DNA of 50,415 nt from Streptomyces sp. MUM 203J (GCF_022414595.1 NZ_JADWYO010000046.1:1-50415); one strand, 5' to 3'. Shown: positions 9,320 to 18,574, counted from the first letter of the stretch. Notes: generated by a model not told the origin, from the sequence alone. Program-made: numbers and translations.

Positions 9320-9355
9320 TTTCGTAGGCGTCGCCGCGCGGTGGCGCCTACGAAA
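9320..9355. terminator. 11-bp inverted repeat, probable terminator
   Basis: TTTCGTAGGCG (9320-9330) and CGCCTACGAAA (9345-9355) are perfect inverted arms around a 14-nt G/C-rich loop that can pair partly as well. The flanking A and T tracts make it a plausible bidirectional terminator. It separates the DUF4241-like gene from the Gabija locus. Apart from this hairpin, 9044-9488 holds no supported gene. Confidence 0.6.
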
Positions 9356-9488
9356 ATACTAACGGCACCCCTGGTTCCCCGAGCGCTTCGCAGACCCGGA
9401 CAAGGCCGGAGCCAACCGGTCGTACGGCCGGGATGCCGGAGCCCTGCAGCAGGATCGACCCGTGACCGGCCAAGTTACGGGAGCCGTT

Positions 9489-9711
9489 GTGACGAGTACA
9501 TATGAGCATGCCGAACGTTCCGATGTGAATTCAGATCGACAGGTGACCAAAATTGAACTAAATCCGATCATTGTGCATTTACAGACCAATGGTGACAAGA
9601 TGCGGTCCCAGATCCTGAGAGGGTGACGGCATCTCATGGGGGTTGCGGCTCCCTTTGCTGTGCGTTCCCCCAAGCCGTCCAGGGTGTGTACGAGCGCAGC
9701 GAGGAGCCACG
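9489..9711 (+). promoter_or_regulatory. AT-rich upstream region of the Gabija-like operon
   Basis: The stretch 9489-9600 is much richer in A/T than anything around it and leads directly into gajA. It contains TTGAAC at about 9552, which could act as a -35 element. It could also be read as a 45-codon frame from GTG 9489 to TGA 9625, but no product is recognised. A promoter is the simpler reading. Its base composition suggests the defence operon came in with its own control region. Confidence 0.4.
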
Positions 9712-11865
9712 ATGACCCAGACCAGTGCACCGCCTGTCATCCCGGGCCCGCGAGACGGCTCCACCGAACGGCGGCAGCCCGTGGCACTGGTGCCGCCCCG
9801 GCTCACCAAGGCGGTCATCCGCAACTTCCGGCTGCTTCGCAGGGCCGAGCTCTCCTTCACCGACAAGGTGACGCTGTGCGTCGGCCGTAACAACACGGGA
9901 AAGACCTCGCTGGCAAAACTGTTCGAGTTCTTCGTGGCGAGGAAGAAGACCTCGCTGCGCATCGAGGACTTCTCCGCCGACTGCTACGAGGAGTTCCTCG
10001 CCGCCCATCGCCTCTTCGCCTCGGGCGAGGCGGAGCAGGCGCGCAACACGGTTCCGGCAGTCACCCTCACCCTCCACATCTCCTACGACAAGGACTGCGG
10101 TCAGTACGGACCCCTGGCCCCCTTCGTGGTGGACCTCGACCCCGACTGCTCTGAAGTGGTGATCAGGTTCGCCTACACGTTGGGGGACGGCGCCCTGAAG
10201 GACTTCCTCGGGAACGTGCCCGTGGAGCCGGATGACACCGCCACGCTTGAACGGCTGGGCAGAGGCATCCCGTAGCACTTCGAGATGTCGGTGATGGCGG
10301 TCGACCCGACCGATGAAGCGAACGTCCGACCGGTCGACCTCGCCGACGTGCGCACTCTGGTAAGGGTGGACTTCGTCGAGGCGCAGCGAGGACTGGACGA
10401 CGAAGGCGAGGGCCATACCGCGCCGATCGGAGCGGTCTTCGAGCAACTGCTGACGGCGGCGGAAAAGAGCCAGAACGCGACGTGGCTGGAGGAGCTCGCC
10501 GCGAGCATCGACACGACGCTCGTGGACACCTCCGGCAGTCTCGACAGCAGCCTCCAGGAGGTCCGCGAACGGGTGGCGCCGACGTTGAAGGCCTTCGGCT
10601 ATCCGGGCCTGGGTAACCAGGAGTTCGTCACGGCCGCCCGGCTGGACTCCAAGAGGCTGCTCAGGAACTTCACGCGCATTCACTATCCGGGAGTGGCCGG
10701 CGTGCGGTTCCCGGAGTCTTACAACGGCCTCGGTACACGGAACCTGGTGATGATCCTGCTCAAGCTCTTCACCTGCTACCGCGACCACACGGCGACATCT
10801 CCGGGGACGGGAATCCATCTCGTCTTCCTGGAGGAACCGGAGGCCCATCTGCATCCGCAGATGCAGGAGGCGTTCATCCAGCGGCTCACGTACTCCGTCA
10901 GCCTGTTCCCCCGGATCGACGCGCAGATGAGGGCGAACATGCCCGGGCAGGCGGGAGCGGCCGAGGAGAGCGGTACCGCGGGCGGCGACGGCCCCCGGTG
11001 GAACGCCCAGTTTGTAGTGACCACACATTCGGCGCACGTGGCCAACCGGGGATGCTTCTCCGACATCCGGTACTTCCGGAAGGAGGAGGACGCCGTGGAG
11101 AGCGGAAGCGATCCGGGACCGGCCCGGACCGTCATCAAGGACCTGTCCCAGGTGACCGACGACGAGAGGTTCCTTCGCAGGTACCTGACTCTCACCAGGG
11201 CCGACCTCTACTTCGCGGACAAGGCCATCCTTGTCGAGGGCGCCAGCGAGCGTGTCTTCGTCCCGGCGGCGGAGGAGAAACTGGCGGCGAGGAGGCCCGG
11301 AGAGACAGCCCAGTACGTGACCCTGATGGAGGTCGGCGGGGCGCATGCCCACAAATTCTATCCGCTGCTGAAGCTCCTCGGGATCCCGGCCCTGATCATC
11401 ACAGACCTCGACCCCGTCGACAAGAGCGGGCCTAAAATGCGCAAATGTCCGGTATCTGAGGCTGGACATCCTCACAACCCGTCCATCAAGGCGTGGTTCT
11501 CGGAGACACAGGACATCACGGTGGCCGAGCTGCTGCAGCGGGCCAAGACTGGCCCTCCGATCGCCGACAGCATGTGCCTTGCCTACCAGGTACCGGAGGA
11601 GCCCGGCGGTCCGTGCGGCCGTACCTTCGAAGACGCCTTCGCACTGGCCAACCGGGCCCTGTTCGGCATCTCCCCCCGTGATACTCCCGCCAAGGAACTG
11701 GAGGAAGAAGCCCGTAGCAGCGTGGAGCGCAAGCGCAGCAAGGTCGATTTCGCGCTCGACCACGTTCTTGGAGACCACGACTGGGAGGTCCCGAAGTACA
11801 TCAAGCGCGGCCTGGAGTGGCTCATGGCACAGGACGGGACGGCGACGAAGGCGGACGACAAGTGA
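9712..11865 (+). pseudogene. gajA: Gabija GajA-like OLD-family ATPase/TOPRIM nuclease with in-frame amber codon
   Basis: GajA is the DNA-nicking subunit of the Gabija anti-phage system. Start ATG 9712 follows GAGGAG. The order seen is: N-terminal ATPase with IRNFRLLRRAELSF and Walker A GRNNTGKTS (about residues 58-66); OLD-type Walker B LVFLEEPEAHLHPQMQ (about residue 370); and a C-terminal TOPRIM domain with ILVEGASERVF (about 505) and ITDLDPVD (about 563). TAG at 10273-10275 (codon 188) interrupts it, but the same frame continues HFEMSVMAVDP and runs to TGA 11865. Total length is 718 codons. Either it is inactivated, or it is made as two pieces with a restart at ATG 10285, or the TAG is a base-call error. 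The stop overlaps the gajB start by 4 nt. Confidence 0.75.
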
Positions 11866-13676
11866 CGACCGAGGCGGAAGACGTCACGCACACGATCCTG
11901 ACGGCCCTCCGGGAAGGCCGTCACTTCAGGGTGGAGGCCGGCGCCGGAGCGGGCAAGACCAGCTCATTGATCGAGGCGCTCCGGAGCATCCTGGCTGACC
12001 GTGCCCGCTACCTCCCGCAGCCCCACCAGCGCATCGCCTGCGTCACCTACACCAATGTGGCCCGCGACGAGATCATCAGCCGTACCGACCGCAGCCCTTA
12101 TGTCTTCGCCGAAACCATCCACGGCTTCCTGTGGCAGCTGCTCTCCCCTTTCCGTAAGCACCTGCTGCGCCACATCGTCGAGCTGGACCTCATGCCGTCG
12201 AAGATGGAGGGCCGCACCTCGCTGGACGGCTACACCATCGAGTACAGCACCGGCTTGCAGAAAGTGGACCACGACACCCGTCATGTCCGGCTGGGGCACA
12301 ACGACCTGCCCGTCCTCGCGAGGGCGTTCTTCGGCCTTCCCAAGTTCCGGGCCCTGGCCGCCGACCGGTTCCCGATCGTCTTCGTGGACGAGTACCAGGA
12401 CACCCCCGCCGGCCTGGCGGAAGCCATGCTGGGAGCTCCGGGCGATGAGGCCACCGCACGCGGCCCCCTCTGCGGCCTTTTCGGAGACCATTGGCAGCAG
12501 ATCTACGACAACGCATGCGGGGCACTCGAGGACGCGCGCCCGACACCGGTCTTCAGACGGCGCAATCGGCGCTCGCAGCGCGCCGTCGTGAACCTCCTGA
12601 ACACGATGCGTCCCGAACTGACACAGACCGCAGCGTCAGGAGCGGGCGACGGCACCGTCGTCGTCTATCACACCAACGCATGGGCCGGGACAAGGCTCAC
12701 CCACCACCGCAAGGGCCAGCTTGGCTGGGACGCGGCCCATGCGGCCCGGAAGTGGGTACTGGACGACGTCCGGGAGCGGTTCTGGAGCACCGGGACATCC
12801 GGGCACGATGACCGGGCGCGGGCGGAGGAGCCCAGCACGAAGATCCTCATGCTCACGCACGAGACGATCGCCGGCGAGCTGGGCTATCAGAAGCTCCATG
12901 GGGCGTTTCGGCGCAACGATTCCTACGTGAAGAAGGAGGACCACGCCATGGCCTTCTTCATGGACACGCTGGAACCGGCCCTACTCCACCACCGGAACAA
13001 GCGCTACGGCGCGATGTTCGATGCGCTCGACCCGCGTGGACGCCCACCCATCAACTCGCCCGCCGACAAGCAGGAATGGGTGGTGTTCCTGGAGAAGCTG
13101 GGGAAAGCCCGTGAGACGGGCACGGTCGGCGACGTCCTCGATCTCTGTCTTGAGCAACGGCTCTTCGAGGGCCTGGAGAAGGTGCGCGAGCGTCATCGGA
13201 AGGCCGTGTCACCGTCCGGCGTCGGCCCGCAGGCCGTGAGTGGTGACAAGGACAAGGCCCGGGCGGCGGCGCAGGTGAAGGAGTACCAGCAACTGCGTGA
13301 GGTACCGTACGCGGAGTTGCTGGCGTTGAACGAGCACCTCGGTGGCGGCACGCCCTTTGCCACGCAGCACGGAGTTAAGGGCCTGGAATTCACCCGAGTC
13401 CTTGCCGTGGTCAGCAAGGGCCACTCCCGCTTTCAGATCCCCAGGATGCTGGCCAACTTCCCCCGACGCCATGAACTGGCGGGCACGGAACTGGAGGCGT
13501 TCGTCAGAGCGCGCAACCTGTTCTACGTCGCGTGCTCACGGGCCAGGGAGCACCTGGCCATCCTCTTCACCACGACACTTGAGCCCGCCGCACTGGACAC
13601 CCTCCGGGAGTGGGTCGGCGAGTCACGGATCACGTCACTGCGGTTCGACGGGGACTCGGTGGTGGATGGCCAATAG
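11862..13676 (+). CDS. gajB: Gabija GajB-like UvrD/Rep-type helicase
   Basis: A 604-aa superfamily 1 helicase and partner of GajA in nucleotide sensing and DNA degradation during phage infection. Motifs run in order: Walker A EAGAGAGKTSSLIEAL (about residues 25-40), motif Ia-like IACVTYTNVARDEI, Walker B IVFVDEYQDTPAG (about 172), Q/R motif FRRRNRRSQRAV, motif V HGVKGLEFTRVLAVV (about 503), and motif VI FYVACSRAREHLAILF. GTG 11862 overlaps the gajA stop as GTGA, so the genes are translationally coupled. It is longer than the roughly 500-aa GajB prototype, with an extra central segment. The helicase is intact although its partner gene carries an amber codon. An unrelated OLD/UvrD pair remains a possible alternative name. 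Confidence 0.8.
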   Translation: MTTEAEDVTHTILTALREGRHFRVEAGAGAGKTSSLIEALRSILADRARYLPQPHQRIACVTYTNVARDEIISRTDRSPYVFAETIHGFLWQLLSPFRKHLLRHIVELDLMPSKMEGRTSLDGYTIEYSTGLQKVDHDTRHVRLGHNDLPVLARAFFGLPKFRALAADRFPIVFVDEYQDTPAGLAEAMLGAPGDEATARGPLCGLFGDHWQQIYDNACGALEDARPTPVFRRRNRRSQRAVVNLLNTMRPELTQTAASGAGDGTVVVYHTNAWAGTRLTHHRKGQLGWDAAHAARKWVLDDVRERFWSTGTSGHDDRARAEEPSTKILMLTHETIAGELGYQKLHGAFRRNDSYVKKEDHAMAFFMDTLEPALLHHRNKRYGAMFDALDPRGRPPINSPADKQEWVVFLEKLGKARETGTVGDVLDLCLEQRLFEGLEKVRERHRKAVSPSGVGPQAVSGDKDKARAAAQVKEYQQLREVPYAELLALNEHLGGGTPFATQHGVKGLEFTRVLAVVSKGHSRFQIPRMLANFPRRHELAGTELEAFVRARNLFYVACSRAREHLAILFTTTLEPAALDTLREWVGESRITSLRFDGDSVVDGQ

Positions 13677-13786
13677 CTGAGCATCTCGTCTCTGAAACCG
13701 CCGCTCCACGCCGGTTCTCCAGCGGGGTGACTGGCTCAGCTGCGGTGGCTTTGGAGGCCGTGGCGATCCCGCAGTATGCCGTCTCC

Positions 13787-14100
13787 ATGACGGATCATCG
13801 ACGGCATCCGAGCCACCCGCCCGACGCCCGCTGCGCCCTCGTGGAACCACCCCTGACAGCCTGGCGTAAGGCCCGGACCACACACGCACCCGCCTTCGGC
13901 CGGCCACCCGAGCACGACCTGCGAGATCTCCTCGACGCGATCCTCCACGCCGACCGCACGGGCATCCCCTGGCGCTACCTCCCGCACGACTACCCGCCCC
14001 CCCCAGACGGTCTACGCCTACTGCGCCCGATGGCAACGCGACGGCGTGCTCGACGACCAAGGCCCACCCACCCGGAGCACCCCCGGCGCGGGCCCGCGCA
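13787..14100 (+). pseudogene. IS5-type transposase, N-terminal fragment with frameshift
   Basis: From ATG 13787 the frame begins MTDHRRHPSHPPDARCALVE, then PEHDLRDLLDAILHADRTGIPWRYLPHDY, the helical N-terminal domain of Streptomyces IS5/IS1647-like transposases. After PHDY a run of C's (about 13987-13996) shifts the frame; the family continues as QTVYAYCARWQRDGVLDDQ in the next frame. Homology then stops, with no DDE catalytic domain. It is a dead remnant whose 3' end abuts the TPR fragment, which is likely how that gene lost its N-terminus. Confidence 0.75.
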
Positions 14101-14109
14101 GTTCAAGCA

Positions 14110-14849
14110 CGGCTGTGACCGCCCAGTCTGGCCGATTACCTCGAACAACACGGCCGCACCATCCGCCGACGTCTACGCCCGCTCGCCTCCTTCTGGCACG
14201 CCACCCACACCACCTCACCCACGGTGGCGACCTGGACAGCCTCGCCCGAGCGGCCGAGACCCGCCACCGCCTGCAATGGGCCCACCACCACCTCCACCGC
14301 GCCGCCGACCGCAGCAGCGACTACGCCCTGTATCGCCTGGCCAAGACGCGAAGGGAGCCCGGGGATCTGGGCAGCGCCGAAACTCTCTTCCGGCAGGCCG
14401 CCGACCGCGGCAACGCCCTCGCCCTGGCTGGCCAGGCCGAAAAGCGGGAGGAGGCCGGGGACCAGGACGGTGCCGAAGTACTCGCCCGGCTGGCCGCCGA
14501 CTACGGCAGCACAGACGCCTTGGTCGTCCTGGCTCAAATGCGGGAGGAGGCTGGGAACCGGGACAGCGCCGATGCCCTCCTCCGGCGGGCCGCTGACCAC
14601 GGCAGCGCACGCGCCCTGTACCGCAAGGCCCGGAAGCGGAGGGCGCTCAGGAGGCTATGGCCGTACGGTCTGGATCCGGACGGCACCGACGTCCCAGTGG
14701 CAGTGACCCACACACCACTGGCCAGGGCGCTGATCTGTTTGCGGATGCCAGCCGAGGGGCGTCACGTGTATGCCCGCTTCGAAGGCCGTGACCGCGAAAG
14801 CAGGTCGGCGTGCCGATGGCCACCGAGGATTGAACGGGCGGCCCCGTGA
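14110..14849 (+). pseudogene. TPR/SEL1-like repeat protein, truncated and frameshifted
   Basis: The readable part starts near 14125 with SLADYLEQHGRTIRRRLRPL. It shifts frame by one near 14215, then continues DLDSLARAAETRHRLQWAHH, followed by four ~35-residue helical repeats. Each repeat has the pattern ALYRLAK-REPGDLGSAETLFRQAADRG. It ends with the WPYGLDPDGTD motif typical of the C-terminus of large Streptomyces repeat proteins. Such arrays usually sit behind a STAND NTPase or similar N-terminal module, which is missing here. The truncation coincides with the transposase fragment. No function is expected from the remainder. Confidence 0.65.
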
Positions 14850-14973
14850 GCCTCAGGCGGCGGGGTGGCTGCAGGGCTTCGGTGCTGACGGTCGGCCGGG
14901 GCCATCGGCGGGCCGTCGCGGGACATGGGGCTGAGCCGGGCAGCGGGGTCCGGGACGGCCGTGGGCTGAAGCG

Positions 14974-15819
14974 CTAAACGGCGTCGGAGTCGCCGGGGGA
15001 CTTCTCCGGGTAGTCCAGGAAGCGTTTGAACGTTTCTGTCCCGTTTCTCCCCTTGTCCCAGGTGATCGTGAGGGTATCGCCGCCGGTGAAGACGAGCGTG
15101 CCGTAGAGCTCTTTCTTGTCCTCGCAGAGCATGCCGATGCGGTAGCTGCGGCCGGCTTCCACCACGCTGCGCAGGCCGTTGCACCTCCCGCCGTCGAGCA
15201 GCGACACGGAGGTCTCCGTGGGCTTCTTGCTGTCCGGGCTCTCCCGCAGCCCGAGAATGCCTCCGCTCGGTTCTGACTCCGAGCGCCAGAACCCGACGAT
15301 CGTGGTGCCGGTCGGCCCACTGCCGGGCTCCGTCTCTTCCGTCTCCTCAGGCTCTGGAGTGCCGTACGGGCCGTCCGGCTCTGTCGCACTCGGGCTCGTC
15401 GTCGGGTCCGTGTCCGGCCCGACGCTCGCGCTGTTCTTTGCAGCGGGCTTCTTCGAGTCGTCGCCGCCCGGGCCTCCCACCGCGAACCAGACACCGCCGC
15501 CGGCCAGGAGGACCGCCAGCGTGGCTGCACCAGCGATGAGGCCGGTCTTGCGCCCTCCCCTCCCGCCTCCGCTGCCCGTGCCGTTTCCGGGCGCAGGCGC
15601 AGGAGGGTACGGGCCGTAAGGCGATGGCTGCGGGTAAGGGCCGGTGGCCGGGGGCTGCGTGTACGGATTGCCGACCCCCGGCTGCGGCTGATATCCGTAA
15701 CCGGGATGCTGGCCGACCGTGTCAGGCTGTGGGGGCTGTGGCGGCCCGTACACCCCCTGCGGTGCTCCGAACCCGCCCTGAGGCGGTTGTCCCGACTGAT
15801 GGTCAGGCACATGTGCCAT
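14974..15819 (-). CDS. proline-rich single-pass membrane protein
   Basis: A 281-aa protein starting MAHVPDHQSGQPPQGG at ATG 15819, chosen over a start at 15882 because GGGGAGGAAC lies just upstream. Residues ~1-85 are a Pro/Gly/Gln/Tyr-rich cytoplasmic tail. Residues ~90-113 form one hydrophobic helix (LIAGAATLAVLLAGGGVWFAV) after a GGRKTG stop-transfer flank. A Thr/Ser/Pro/Glu linker (~120-180) leads to a C-terminal extracellular domain of ~100 residues with two cysteines (GGRCNGLRSVV, MLCEDKKELYG) that may form a disulfide. This architecture is common in Streptomyces. The C-terminal domain has the character of a small beta-barrel sensor or lipocalin-like fold, but no ligand can be named. 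Confidence 0.75.
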   Translation of the reverse strand: MAHVPDHQSGQPPQGGFGAPQGVYGPPQPPQPDTVGQHPGYGYQPQPGVGNPYTQPPATGPYPQPSPYGPYPPAPAPGNGTGSGGGRGGRKTGLIAGAATLAVLLAGGGVWFAVGGPGGDDSKKPAAKNSASVGPDTDPTTSPSATEPDGPYGTPEPEETEETEPGSGPTGTTIVGFWRSESEPSGGILGLRESPDSKKPTETSVSLLDGGRCNGLRSVVEAGRSYRIGMLCEDKKELYGTLVFTGGDTLTITWDKGRNGTETFKRFLDYPEKSPGDSDAV

Positions 15820-16341
15820 CCGTTGTTCCTCCCCGTTGTCCAGGATCCGCGCTCTGCCGGTCCCGAACACCCTTTCTATCACCGGCTCTCATCGCTGTGC
15901 TGCCGCTGCCTGGGCCGTTCGCCCGTGTTCCCTTGCCTGGAGTCCCGCGGGCATGGCCTGGGGCACCGTGTCGGTTTCGTGCCTCCGGTCGGGCTCTGCG
16001 CTGGTTGGTCCTCACGGCGCTGTGTGAGGGCAGGGCGAGTCTGACGTGTCGTGCGCTGAAAGGCAGTTGCTGTCGGCGCCCGTCCCGGGTGCCGGTTCCA
16101 CAATCGGGTAGGGCGTCCCGGCCCTGGGGATCCATCGCTCAACCCGTATCGGTTGTACCTCGCGCCCCGCTCCTCAGTCAGCCAACCACAGCGGGGCGGC
16201 GGGAACATGCGGGAGCGCTTCGTGCGGGGGGGACGTGCCCTTGGGGCCGGCCCGGTGAGCAGTACGCGGGCGGTGTCGTACGGCGGCGGCGGAACTCCTT
16301 GCTCGTGACCTTCTTGTAGCCGCGCTTGGCCCTGCTCACCC
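15820..16341. other. intergenic stretch without a supported gene
   Basis: I find no frame with convincing protein features. A Lys/Arg-rich minus-strand piece near 16270-16330 (AKRGYKKVTSKEFRRRR) could be a fragment of a small basic protein, but it has neither a clear start nor a family. The stretch should contain the promoter of the proline-rich membrane protein just upstream of 15819. Confidence 0.4.
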
Positions 16342-16629
16342 CTCGCCCATCTGCGGATGGGACACACCTATGCCCGGCTCGCCGCCGGGTTCGGCATCGG
16401 CACCACGACGGCCTACCGCTATGTCACCGAAGCGGTCGAGTTCTTGGCCGCCCTCGCCCCCGGCCTGACCGACGCGGTGCGGGCCGCTCCGGTGAAGGCG
16501 TACCTGATCCTGGACGGCACGCTGCTGCCGATCGACCGCATCGCCGCGGACCGGCCGTTCCACTCGGGCAAGCACAAGAAGCACGGGATGAACGTGCAGG
16601 TCCTCGCCGACCCCTTCGGCCGACTGCGG
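16342..16629 (+). pseudogene. IS5-type transposase fragment (DDE_Tnp_4-like)
   Basis: The fragment reads LAHLRMGHTYARLAAGFGIG (helix-turn-helix), TTTAYRYVTEAVEFLAALAP, then the first catalytic strand LILDGTLLPIDRIAADRPF and SGKHKKHGMNVQVLADPFGRL. This is the middle of a Streptomyces transposase. The N-terminus and everything after the first Asp are missing. The frame runs straight into unrelated sequence at about 16629. It is not mobile. Confidence 0.75.
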
Positions 16630-16632
16630 CAG

Positions 16633-17070
16633 GCAACTGCGCAAGCAGCTCGGCACACATGGCTTCGTCGATGTCTGGGACAGCGTCCATCGAGAGTTCC
16701 GGAGGCAGTCAGTGATCAGCGAGCTCGGAGATGTCGAGGAGAGATGACGGCACTGCCGTGTCCGCGCGCGGATGTTCAAACTGGTGGACGCGGAGCGGTC
16801 CTGGTCCGAGCGCCTGGCCGTCCGCGCAAGCCTCACCGCCACCGACGCGCACGCCGGGGCGGAGGAGGCGGCTCGCCCCACGGCGGACGGGCCCACCCGG
16901 TCACTGACCGTAGTACTGGACGACTTCGAGGCCAATCCGACCCGTGACGCGGAGGGCCGGAGCCGTTTCACCCATCCTGCACTGGCGGACTTCGTCACCG
17001 CGTGGACCACTCTGCTGACGGGCGCGTCCCTGGTGAGCGTCTCACGTCATCCCCTCCCGACGGCGACCGG
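16633..17070 (+). pseudogene. fragments of a STAND/AAA-type NTPase-like protein
   Basis: Two short plus-strand pieces lie in tandem. The first (16633-16746) reads LRKQLGTHGFVDVWDSVHRE and ends in TGA after GDVEER. The second starts near 16772 and reads FKLVDAERSWSERLAVRASLTAT, then SLTVVLDDFEANPTRDAEGR and a trailing TGASLVSVSRHPLP. The latter resembles the Walker B strand (VVLDDFE) and the sensor-1 Arg strand (SRHP) of STAND/NACHT-like NTPases in Streptomyces CHAT or TPR proteins. No Walker A is present. Both pieces are truncated; whether they come from one gene is uncertain. Confidence 0.4.
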
Positions 17071-17165
17071 ACGCGCCTCCCGGCGCCTTCCCCGACTTCA
17101 GCGTGGCGCGGCGGCTGGCCCGTTTCGGCCAGGGGAAGGATGAGGTGGCCCGACTCTCAGAAGCC

Positions 17166-17219
17166 GTTGCCGTACCGATCTTGGAGTCTGTCGATCGAAC
17201 GGGAGTCTCGATCGGGTGA
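17166..17219. repeat. left copy of a ~54-bp direct repeat
   Basis: This copy and the one at 17824-17878 match at about 51 of 55 aligned positions, with one indel and three substitutions. Both contain an internal inverted repeat, CGATCGA and TCGATCG separated by 9 nt. The copies lie in the same orientation and flank the acetyltransferase gene at 17314-17817. Confidence 0.85.
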
Positions 17220-17313
17220 TCGCGGGCCCTGCCCGGCATGAGAGCAGCGCCGGGCGGTATACGGGGATAATCCCAGGGGAGCGGACGGCCCCGCGCTGCT
17301 ACGGTCGGGCGCC

Positions 17314-17817
17314 ATGAGCTGGCTTCCCGATGATTTCGTCCACCCCGTCCTGGTACCGCTGCCGGGCGGTGGCCATCACCTGCGGCCGATCCGGGAGGCG
17401 GACACCCCGCTCGACTATCCGGCTGTGATGGGTTCGCGCGAGCGGCTGTGGACCATCTTCGGCCCGGCCTGGGGCTGGCCCGCGGCCGCCATGTCCTACG
17501 AGGCCGACCAGGCCGACCTGTTGCGGCATGAGAAGGAGATCGCCGCACACCAGTCCTTCAACTACGCGCTGTTCGACGCGGCGGAGACAGCTCTGCTCGG
17601 CTGTGTCTACATCGACCCACCGGAGAGGGCCGGCGCGGACGGCGAGGTCTCCTGGTGGGTGGTGGACGAGTTGGTGGGCAGCAAGGTCGAGCAGGCTCTC
17701 GACGCGCTGGTGCCGCAGTGGATCGCCGCCGACTGGCCATTCGAGAAGCCGCGCTTCCTCGGCCGCGAGATCTCCTGGTCGGACTGGCTCGCCCTGCCGG
17801 AGCATCCCGGCACGTGA
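17314..17817 (+). CDS. GNAT-like N-acetyltransferase (167 aa)
   Basis: An intact 167-aa cytoplasmic protein starting MSWLPDDFVHPVLVPLPGG. The pattern HHLRPIREADTPLDYPAVMG near the start and LLGCVYIDPPE followed by EVSWWVVDELVG in the centre match the N-terminal and beta4-beta5 parts of Streptomyces GNAT-like proteins. The canonical pyrophosphate loop is weak (VVDELVGSKVEQAL), so catalytic activity is not assured. It sits between two ~54-bp direct repeats and is the only intact gene between 14 and 18.5 kb. That may mean it was captured as a small cassette. Confidence 0.65.
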   Translation: MSWLPDDFVHPVLVPLPGGGHHLRPIREADTPLDYPAVMGSRERLWTIFGPAWGWPAAAMSYEADQADLLRHEKEIAAHQSFNYALFDAAETALLGCVYIDPPERAGADGEVSWWVVDELVGSKVEQALDALVPQWIAADWPFEKPRFLGREISWSDWLALPEHPGT

Positions 17818-17823
17818 GTGGTT

Positions 17824-17878
17824 GTTGCCCGTACCGATCTCGAAGACTGTCGATCGAACGGGAGTCTCGATCGGGTGA
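17824..17878. repeat. right copy of the ~54-bp direct repeat
   Basis: This copy begins 6 bp after the acetyltransferase stop and pairs with the copy at 17166-17219. Its inner inverted repeat CGATCGA/TCGATCG is conserved exactly. Recombination between the copies would excise about 658 bp carrying the gene. Confidence 0.85.
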
Positions 17879-17903
17879 CTGTGGCGGTTTCCGCGCGTGG
17901 AAG

Positions 17904-17961
17904 CAGGGCCTCCAGGTAGCTCGGGGTGCGATCCCGTTCCGAGTGGTTCCCGGAGGCCCTG
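17904..17961. repeat. 10-bp inverted repeat near a transposase relic
   Basis: CAGGGCCTCC (17904-17913) and GGAGGCCCTG (17952-17961) are perfect inverted arms 38 nt apart, upstream of the transposase relic at 18067. They could be a sub-terminal structure of that insertion sequence or a terminator for the acetyltransferase gene. Confidence 0.5.
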
Positions 17962-18066
17962 TTGTCCTTTTTGCACGTTCCCGCGCATGTTGACTTCAAC
18001 TCGCCTGCCGTGTCGTGCGGTTGCCTCGCGCACGTGTACGGCAACGCGGCCGGCCATCCGGACCGG

Positions 18067-18507
18067 GTGCGCCGGTATCCGTCGGACATGACGGACGCGG
18101 AGTGGGCGGCCGTCCGGCCGTTGCTGCCGACGCCGGCCTGGTTCCGGGAGCGGGGTGGACGGCCCGAGGGCTAATGCCACCGGCAACTGTTGGACCCGAT
18201 CCGCTACCTGGTCGCGGCGAGATCTCCTGGCGGGCGATGCCCTCGGACTTCTCCGCATGGGCCCGGGTCTGCGCATTCTTCCGCCGCTGGCGCGAACACG
18301 GGCCGATCACCAAGTTCCACGACCGGCTGCGCGGCCGGGTGCGTGAACGCGAGGGCCGTGAGGCCGAGCTCAGAGCGGGGGTCATCGACGCGCAGTCGGT
18401 GCGGGCCGCCGCGACGGTGCCGGCCGCCTCACGCGGCTACGACGGCGGGAAGAAGGTGCCGGGCCGCAAGCGGCACATCGTGAAGTCCCTGTCGGCGGAC
18501 ACCTCAG
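18067..18507 (+). pseudogene. IS5-family transposase relic with nonsense and frameshift
   Basis: The frame VRRYPSDMTDAEWAAVRPLL...RERGGRPEG ends at a TAA where the family has Tyr (GYCHRQ). It then shifts frame at RYLVA, apparently by loss of one G in a GGG run. It continues as EISWRAMPSDFSAWARVCAFFRRWRE, then AGVIDAQSVRAAATVPAASRG (first catalytic Asp) and GGKKVPGRKRHIV. Homology stops there, so the second Asp and the Glu are absent. Three independent lesions make it a genuine relic. Confidence 0.8.
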
Positions 18508-18531
18508 TGACTATGGGTCTGTCTGACAACA

Positions 18532-18568
18532 GCGCACGGCGGGGGTCTGATCGGCCCCCGCCGTGCGC
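18532..18568. terminator. strong G/C-rich terminator hairpin
   Basis: GCGCACGGCGGGGG (18532-18545) and CCCCCGCCGTGCGC (18555-18568) form a perfect 14-bp stem with a 9-nt loop. It lies seven bases beyond the stop of the LmeA-like gene and is the expected end of the MMPL operon transcript. Confidence 0.85.
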
Positions 18569-18574
18569 GTGGTG

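Noticed and set aside
9082..9327. Small plus-strand frame after the DUF4241-like gene
   Set aside because: It has some protein-like residues (VTIHVTLRFRDGG) but no ribosome site, and its end runs through the terminator region.
5661..10275. Genome-wide stop-codon recoding explaining TGA in comB and TAG in gajA, with the odd tRNAs as suppressors
   Set aside because: Different stop codons are involved (also TAA in a transposase relic), intact genes here end normally with TGA and TAG, and neither permuted unit shows a CUA or UCA anticodon in canonical position.
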